From: Isoptericola halotolerans
Lineage (GTDB): Bacteria > Actinomycetota > Actinomycetes > Actinomycetales > Cellulomonadaceae
Direction: 5' to 3'
Length of the DNA: 64,000 bases
Assembly (NCBI RefSeq): GCF_013149785.1
Contig: NZ_JABEZU010000002.1
Coordinates: 124,001-188,000 of the forward strand
Below, in pieces: positions 59,671 through 64,000 of the stretch. The first letter of the stretch is position 1. Each line of letters opens with the position of its first letter. The notes under the pieces were generated by a model. That model did no database searches and had not been told where the DNA came from. It worked only from the letters and a program-made list of their open reading frames with translations. A program made the position numbers and the translations under genes.

Positions 59671-60429
59671 ATGACCAGCGGGACGACGGCGGGCCTCGGT
59701 CCCGGCCCGCACGCCCGGGCGGTCGCGGCCGCCCGCCGGCGGTTCCTCCGTGTGCTGCTGCTGGCCGGAGCCTGGTTCTGGACCGGTTGGGCACTGATCG
59801 TGCTGAGCCTGCCCCTGATCGTCGCACGCTGGGGCGGGGTCGCGGACGGCCTCACCTACGACGCCGCCGGCAGCCCGGCGCGCTGGCCCGCGTTCGCCAT
59901 CGGCATCATCGCCACGGGCGCCCTGCTGCGCACCCACCTCGCCGCCGGGGGCACCCGCCGAGCGCTCGTCGAGGGCATCGCCCGCGCGGCGGTCCTCGGC
60001 GGCCTGGCCTTCGGGGTGGCGACCGTCCTGCTCACCCTCGCCGAGCGGGGGACGTTTGCCGCCCTCGACCGCCCGTGGCAGGGGGCTACCGGTGCCTTCG
60101 GCCTCGACGGACCTGCCGGCGTCGCCGGCACGGTCGCGGCCGAGTCCCTGGTCATCACCACCTATGCACTCGTCGGCGCCGCCGTGCTGGCCGGCTACCA
60201 GCGCTGGGGCGGGTTGCGCGGCACTCTCGCCATCGTGCCGCTGCTCGTCCCCGGCGTCCTCGCCGATCTCGCGACACGCACGGGCATCTTCAGCATCCCG
60301 CTGCGTGACGCGGCCGTCGGCCCCGTGCTCGGGACGGCGGTCGCGCTCGGGGGAGGAGCCCTCGCCGCGGTGCTGGCCGCTCTCGTCGCACACCACATGC
60401 TCCGCAGCGTCGTTCCTCGGCCTGCCTGA
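59671..60429 (+). CDS. membrane protein, probable ABC permease partner (copy B)
   Basis: The 252-residue product has six membrane helices and repeats landmarks of copy A: THLAAGGTRRALVEGIARAAVLGG and GAAVLAGYQRWGGLRGTLAIVPLLVPG. It follows copy A after 5 bp. ATG 59671 was chosen because GAGG lies close upstream; GTG 59662 is an alternative. The two may arise from a tandem duplication. Their ATPase is presumably the YtrB-like protein. Confidence 0.75.
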   Translation: MTSGTTAGLGPGPHARAVAAARRRFLRVLLLAGAWFWTGWALIVLSLPLIVARWGGVADGLTYDAAGSPARWPAFAIGIIATGALLRTHLAAGGTRRALVEGIARAAVLGGLAFGVATVLLTLAERGTFAALDRPWQGATGAFGLDGPAGVAGTVAAESLVITTYALVGAAVLAGYQRWGGLRGTLAIVPLLVPGVLADLATRTGIFSIPLRDAAVGPVLGTAVALGGGALAAVLAALVAHHMLRSVVPRPA

Positions 60430-60471
60430 CCACCTGATCGTCCGACCAACACCCACTGAAGGAGGCCCACC

Positions 60472-61458
60472 ATGGCCGACCCCGTCGTGGAGGTCACGCA
60501 CCTCCGCAAGACCTACGGTGACAAGGTCGCCGTCGACGACGTGTCGTTCACCGTCCAGCCCGGGGAGATCTTCGGGATCCTCGGCCCGAACGGCGCCGGC
60601 AAGACCACCACCGTCGAGACGCTCGCCGGCCTGCGGCACGCCGACGGCGGGACCGTGACCGTGCTGGGCCACGACACCCAGCGGGACCCCGCCGCCGTGA
60701 AGGACCTGCTGGGGGTCCAGCTGCAGGAGGCCACGCTGCACGACAAGATCACCGTCGGCGAGGTCCTGCATCTCTTCGCCGGCTTCTACTCCCGGCCCGC
60801 CGATCCCGGTGAGCTGCTGGACCTGCTCGACCTGACCGAGCACACCGACAAGCAGTTCGGACGCCTGTCCGGCGGTCAGAAGCAGCGGCTGTCGATCGCG
60901 CTGGCCCTGGTCGGCAACCCCGAGGTCGCCATCCTGGACGAGCTCACCACCGGCCTGGACCCGCAGGCCCGCCGCAGCACGTGGGAGCTCGTGGAACGGG
61001 TGCGAGCCACCGGTGTGACGATCCTGCTCGTCACCCACTTCATGGACGAGGCCGAGCGGCTCTGCGACCGGCTCGTCGTGATCGACGCCGGCCGCGTCGT
61101 CGCCGAGGGGACCCCCGCCGGTCTGATCGACGGCCTCGACGACGAACGCACCGTCGTCGTGCGGTTCGGCGCGGACGACGCCGGGCGCGCCCGGCAGCGG
61201 CTCGACCGGCTCGCCGCCGAGCACCACGACGTCGTGCGCGTCGAGGAGCTGGACGGCACGCCCGGCGAGATCGCCGTCTCCGGCACGCCCCGGGTGCTGT
61301 TCGCCGTCGTCCCGGCGTTGGCGGAGGCCGACCTCGTGCCCGAGGACGTCCGCACCGTCACGCGCACGCTCGAGGACGTCTTCCTCGCCGTCACCGGGCG
61401 CACCTACGCCCCGCAGGAGCCCGAGCCCGAGCTCACCACCGAAGGAGTCCGGTCATGA
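60472..61458 (+). CDS. ABC transporter ATP-binding protein (DrrA-like)
   Basis: The 328-residue ATPase has Walker A LGPNGAGKTTTVE (about 37-49), signature LSGGQKQRLSIALAL, Walker B VAILDELTTGLDP and VTHFMDEAERL, and a C-terminal extension of about 100 residues. GAAGGAGG lies 8 nt before the ATG. It is followed in ATGA overlap by an ABC-2 permease. It is the second ABC system of the GntR-headed locus, of the drug-efflux DrrAB/NodIJ style. Only 42 bp separate it from the upstream gene. Confidence 0.9.
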   Translation: MADPVVEVTHLRKTYGDKVAVDDVSFTVQPGEIFGILGPNGAGKTTTVETLAGLRHADGGTVTVLGHDTQRDPAAVKDLLGVQLQEATLHDKITVGEVLHLFAGFYSRPADPGELLDLLDLTEHTDKQFGRLSGGQKQRLSIALALVGNPEVAILDELTTGLDPQARRSTWELVERVRATGVTILLVTHFMDEAERLCDRLVVIDAGRVVAEGTPAGLIDGLDDERTVVVRFGADDAGRARQRLDRLAAEHHDVVRVEELDGTPGEIAVSGTPRVLFAVVPALAEADLVPEDVRTVTRTLEDVFLAVTGRTYAPQEPEPELTTEGVRS

Positions 61459-62261
61459 CCACGACCACCGCCGCCCCCGCCCGCCGCCGGAGCTCCGGCT
61501 GGCACGGCTTCGGGCGCCTGCTGACCACCGAGACGAAGGTGTGGATGCGCGACTTCGCCTCGCCGTTCTTCGGGATCGTCTTCCCGACGATCATCCTGCT
61601 CGGCGTCGGGTTCTTCATCCCCGGGATGCGCGATCCCATCACCGACGCCCCACCCGACTCCGTCTGGTTCGGGCTCACCCCCATCGCCACGTTCCTGCCC
61701 ACCGTGCTCGCGATGGCCGTCGGCACCGCCTCGCTGACCGTGATGCCCGTGACCATCGCGACCTACCGGGAGAAGGGGGTGCTGCGGCGGATGTCGACCA
61801 CGCCGATGCGACCGCAGGGCATCGTCGCGAGCCACCTGATCATCAACATGGTCACCACGCTCGTGGGGATCGCTCTCGCGCTGGTCGTCGCCGAGCTCGC
61901 CTTCGGCGTGCCGGTGCCCTCGCAGCTGGGGGTGGTGCTGCTCGCGACGGCGCTGGGTCTGTCCTCCATGTTCGCGCTCGGCATGCTGGTCGCCGCGGTC
62001 GCCCCACGACCGTCGTCGGCGAACGCGATCGCGATGTCGCTGTACTTCCCGATGCTGCTCCTGGCCGGGCTGTGGACGCCGGGACCGATCATGCCCGACC
62101 TGTTGCGTGACATCGGCCAGTTCACCCCGCTCGGCGCTGCTGCCCAGGCGCTGACGACGGGCTGGTTCGAGGCCGGCTTCCCGACGCTGCAGATGGTGGT
62201 CATGGTCGTGTGGACGGCGGTGCTGCTCCCGCTCGCGATCCGGTTGTTCCGCTGGAGCTGA
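61455..62261 (+). CDS. ABC-2 type transporter permease (DrrB-like)
   Basis: The 268-residue product has six membrane helices and the ABC-2 region TYREKGVLRRMSTTPMRPQGIVASHLIINM (about 97-126) and the late LAGLWTPGPIMPDLLRDIGQFTPLGAAAQALTTGWF that is typical of DrrB-like efflux permeases. It is translationally coupled to the DrrA-like ATPase. A hairpin terminator follows the stop by 5 bp, ending the locus. Confidence 0.9.
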   Translation: MTTTTAAPARRRSSGWHGFGRLLTTETKVWMRDFASPFFGIVFPTIILLGVGFFIPGMRDPITDAPPDSVWFGLTPIATFLPTVLAMAVGTASLTVMPVTIATYREKGVLRRMSTTPMRPQGIVASHLIINMVTTLVGIALALVVAELAFGVPVPSQLGVVLLATALGLSSMFALGMLVAAVAPRPSSANAIAMSLYFPMLLLAGLWTPGPIMPDLLRDIGQFTPLGAAAQALTTGWFEAGFPTLQMVVMVVWTAVLLPLAIRLFRWS

Positions 62262-62266
62262 CACCA

Positions 62267-62302
62267 CCCGGTGCCCTCGGAGGGCGGACCGGGACGTTCC
62301 TT
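62267..62302 (+). terminator. terminator after the GntR-headed locus
   Basis: CCCGGT-GCCCT pairs with AGGGC-GG-ACCGGG around CGG, with a 2-nt bulge, and is followed by ACGTTCCTTCT. It lies 5 bp after the permease stop. Confidence 0.7.
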
Positions 62303-62386
62303 CTGCCGGCGACCCGCGCCGAGCACGTCGCCGCGTCGTGCGCGGGCCGGAGACGCCCGCGCTGGCGTGGTACCGCCGTCCGGGGG

Positions 62387-62923
62387 TCAAACGGCGGTAG
62401 GCGCGGACGCCTCCCCGGCGTCGAAGACCGACATGATGACGGTCGCCGTGCTGGTGAACCCGACGGCGAGGGCGAGAAGGAGGGAAGGGACGAAGTCGCT
62501 CGGCGAGGGGATCCAGCCGCCGAGGATCCACGGCAGGACGACCAGGGTCACCACCGCGAGCGAGGTCAGGACCTCGTTCGCGGCGAGTGCGAGAGACTTC
62601 CTCGTCGCGCCCACCCTCACGATGCGACGGGACGTGTCGACGGTGGCGGCCACGAGCGCCGCCGCCAGCACCAGGAACGCGACAGCCGCCCAGACCGGCC
62701 CCACACCGACCAGGGCAAGAGCGACGATCAGGGGCAGGCTGTAGGCGGTGAGCACCCACCGGGCGCCCGCCCGCATGTACCGGTCCGACGTGCTGCCTGC
62801 GGCGCCGCGGGCCCGGTGCAGCGCCGAGTCGAGGTAGAAGAACACCGCCAGCATGAACATGCCGACAAGGGTCGCTGCGATGCCCGCGAGGGCGAGCAGG
62901 AAGGCATCGGTTGCTTCGGGCAC
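62387..62923 (-). CDS. four-helix membrane protein of unknown function
   Basis: The 178-residue product has four to five hydrophobic segments: FLLALAGIAATLVGMFMLAVFFYL (about 8-31), LTAYSLPLIVALALVG, VWAAVAFLVLAAALVAATV, VLTSLAVVTLVVLPWILGG and LLLALAVGFTSTATVIMSV. GTG 62923 is preceded by GGAGG 8 nt upstream. Similar small proteins are annotated as hypothetical in actinobacteria. It is convergent with the DrrB-like permease gene and divergent from the amidotransferase gene. Confidence 0.7.
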   Translation of the reverse strand: MPEATDAFLLALAGIAATLVGMFMLAVFFYLDSALHRARGAAGSTSDRYMRAGARWVLTAYSLPLIVALALVGVGPVWAAVAFLVLAAALVAATVDTSRRIVRVGATRKSLALAANEVLTSLAVVTLVVLPWILGGWIPSPSDFVPSLLLALAVGFTSTATVIMSVFDAGEASAPTAV

Positions 62924-63063
62924 GATCGTTCACCTCCTTCTCCCGGCGCGCCTGGATCACGGCGGGCGCCGAGTGCCTGTCGTCACATTCAAGACCCTGT
63001 GGTCACCACGCGCTCAAGAGCTCACCGCTCTGTCGTCCGCGGCGGCTGGCGCAGGAATCGGCC

Positions 63064-63069
63064 TACGCT
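63064..63069 (+). promoter_or_regulatory. leaderless -10 box of the amidotransferase gene
   Basis: TACGCT ends 6 nt before GTG 63076, the leaderless arrangement. Confidence 0.65.
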
Positions 63070-63075
63070 GCAAGG

Positions 63076-63822
63076 GTGAAGCCGTTCCTGCTCCTGGCGA
63101 CGCGCGCCGAGGACGTCGCCGCCGACGGCGAGTACGAGGCGTTCTGCCGGTACGGCGCCCTCGCACCCGACCAGCTCCACCGTGTCCGCCTCGAGGAGCG
63201 CCCGATGCCGCGGCTCGACCTCGACCGGTACTCCGGGATCATCGTCGGCGGCGGCCCGTTCAACTCCTCCGATCCTGACAGCGAGAAGTCGGACACCCAG
63301 CGGCGCGTGGAGCGTGAGTTCACGACGCTGCTCGACGAGGTCGTCGACCGTGACTTCCCCTTCCTCGGTGCCTGCTACGGCGTCGGCACCCTGGGGCAGT
63401 ACGCCGGGGGAGTGGTCGACCGGCTCTACGGCGAGGCGGTCGGCGTCGCCACCGTCGAGCTGACCCAGGAGGGCATGGCGGACCCGCTGCTCGCCGGGCT
63501 GCCCCCGGCGTTCGCCGCCTACGTCGGGCACAAGGAGGCCATGCGCGGTCTGCCACCCGGAGCCGTGCGGCTCGCGCTCTCGCCCCGGTCGCCCGTCCAG
63601 ATGTTCCGCCTGCGGTCCCACCTCTACGCCACCCAGTTCCACCCCGAGCTGGACCTCGCCGGACTCACCCAGCGGGTGCAGGTCTACCGCGACTACGGGT
63701 ACTTCGCCGCCGACGAGGCCGACGACGTCGTCACCCGGGCGGCAGCCCGCCCCGTCACCGCGCCGATGCGGGTCGTGCGCAACTTCGTCGACCGCTACGG
63801 GCACCGCCCCGACGGCGGATAG
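63076..63822 (+). CDS. class I glutamine amidotransferase
   Basis: The 248-residue product has the class I GATase triad: Cys in FLGACYGVGTLGQYAGG (about 95-111) and the His and Glu of ATQFHPELD. IIVGGGPFNSSDP is the oxyanion-side region. This is the stand-alone GuaA-N-like family (YfeJ/GATase1_2119-like), which may hydrolyse gamma-glutamyl compounds. Annotations as GMP synthase are not supported: no ATP pyrophosphatase domain is present. The start is the leaderless GTG. It is not linked to other genes. Confidence 0.88.
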   Translation: MKPFLLLATRAEDVAADGEYEAFCRYGALAPDQLHRVRLEERPMPRLDLDRYSGIIVGGGPFNSSDPDSEKSDTQRRVEREFTTLLDEVVDRDFPFLGACYGVGTLGQYAGGVVDRLYGEAVGVATVELTQEGMADPLLAGLPPAFAAYVGHKEAMRGLPPGAVRLALSPRSPVQMFRLRSHLYATQFHPELDLAGLTQRVQVYRDYGYFAADEADDVVTRAAARPVTAPMRVVRNFVDRYGHRPDGG

Positions 63823-63825
63823 GGT
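63820..63825 (+). promoter_or_regulatory. leaderless -10 box of the terminal Nudix gene
   Basis: TAGGGT overlaps the TAG stop of the amidotransferase and ends 6 nt before the next ATG, so the downstream transcript is probably leaderless. Confidence 0.6.
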
Positions 63826-63831
63826 CGCGGC

Positions 63832-64000
63832 ATGCCGATCCCCGACCACGTCGCCTCTCTGCGCACCCGCGTCGGCACCGACCTGCTGTGGCTGCCGGGC
63901 GTGAGCGCGGTCGTGCGCGACGGCGACCACCGGCTGCTGCTCGGGCGGCGCACCGACAACGGCCGCTGGGCCCTGCCGAGCGGCATCCTGGACCCGGGCG
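63832..64000 (+). CDS. Nudix hydrolase, N-terminal part (cut by the window end)
   Basis: The 56 visible codons read MPIPDHVASLRTRVGTD, then LLWLPGVSAVVRDGDHRLLLGRRTDNGRWALPSGILDPG with the start of the Nudix box (GxxxPGE follows outside). LWLPGVSAVV is typical of cytoplasmic MutT-like actinobacterial Nudix proteins. Substrate unknown. It is the second Nudix protein of the window and not close to the one at 35484. Confidence 0.85.
   Translation, partial: MPIPDHVASLRTRVGTDLLWLPGVSAVVRDGDHRLLLGRRTDNGRWALPSGILDPG

Overview
This window is a 64 kb stretch of a very high-GC actinobacterial chromosome. The gene set, the GTG starts, the -10 boxes of TANNNT type placed 6-7 nt before start codons (leaderless mRNAs), and the order dnaX ... 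recR-DUF5063 ... lysC-asd all fit the Micrococcales, most likely a relative of Cellulomonas, Cellulosimicrobium or Promicromonosporaceae. The genus is inferred from gene content only. No phage, insertion sequence, CRISPR array or plasmid function was seen.

Layout. Positions 1-5.4 kb hold the end of an unidentified gene, a uracil permease, a LytR_C membrane protein, a small VapB-annotated family protein, a GH35 beta-galactosidase and a lipoprotein. A tRNA-Ser(GGA) and the 4.5S SRP RNA follow at 5.5-5.8 kb, then the methionine importer metQ-metN-metI with a very long hairpin inside the operon. From 9 to 15 kb lie a DMT exporter with its divergent LysR regulator and an oxidoreductase group (VOC dioxygenase-like protein, MarR, flavin monooxygenase-like LLM protein, two F420/NADP-binding proteins). 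From 14.9 to 30 kb there is an apparent MerR regulon: five promoters with the same dyad in a 19-bp -35/-10 spacer precede a GNAT, three alpha/beta hydrolases and an AhpD-like/pirin pair, among two paralogous MerR regulators, a GOLPH3-like protein and a large LuxR-type ATPase regulator.

From 30 to 53 kb housekeeping genes alternate with accessory blocks. dnaX (leaderless, divergent from a TetR-ABC operon with a 19-bp operator) is separated from recR by a Nudix gene, a serine hydrolase, a DesK/DesR-like two-component system and an iron ABC importer preceded by a DtxR box. recR-DUF5063 is separated from lysC-asd by an ABC system, a large secreted choice-of-anchor I protein and a TSUP permease. 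From 53 to 57.4 kb lie a class II Fic AMPylase with a palindrome in its promoter, a double-headed MerR regulator with a divergent DUF6194-type gene, a secreted PKD-like protein of unusual composition and a DUF6318-type lipoprotein. From 57.5 to 62.3 kb a GntR(YtrA)-headed locus encodes two ABC transporters and two membrane proteins. The window ends with a membrane protein, a class I glutamine amidotransferase and the start of a Nudix hydrolase.

Two features recur: leaderless promoters (at least nine), and long, sequence-unrelated, near-perfect palindromes in intergenic gaps. The MerR regulon at 14.9-28.3 kb is the strongest candidate for an undescribed system.
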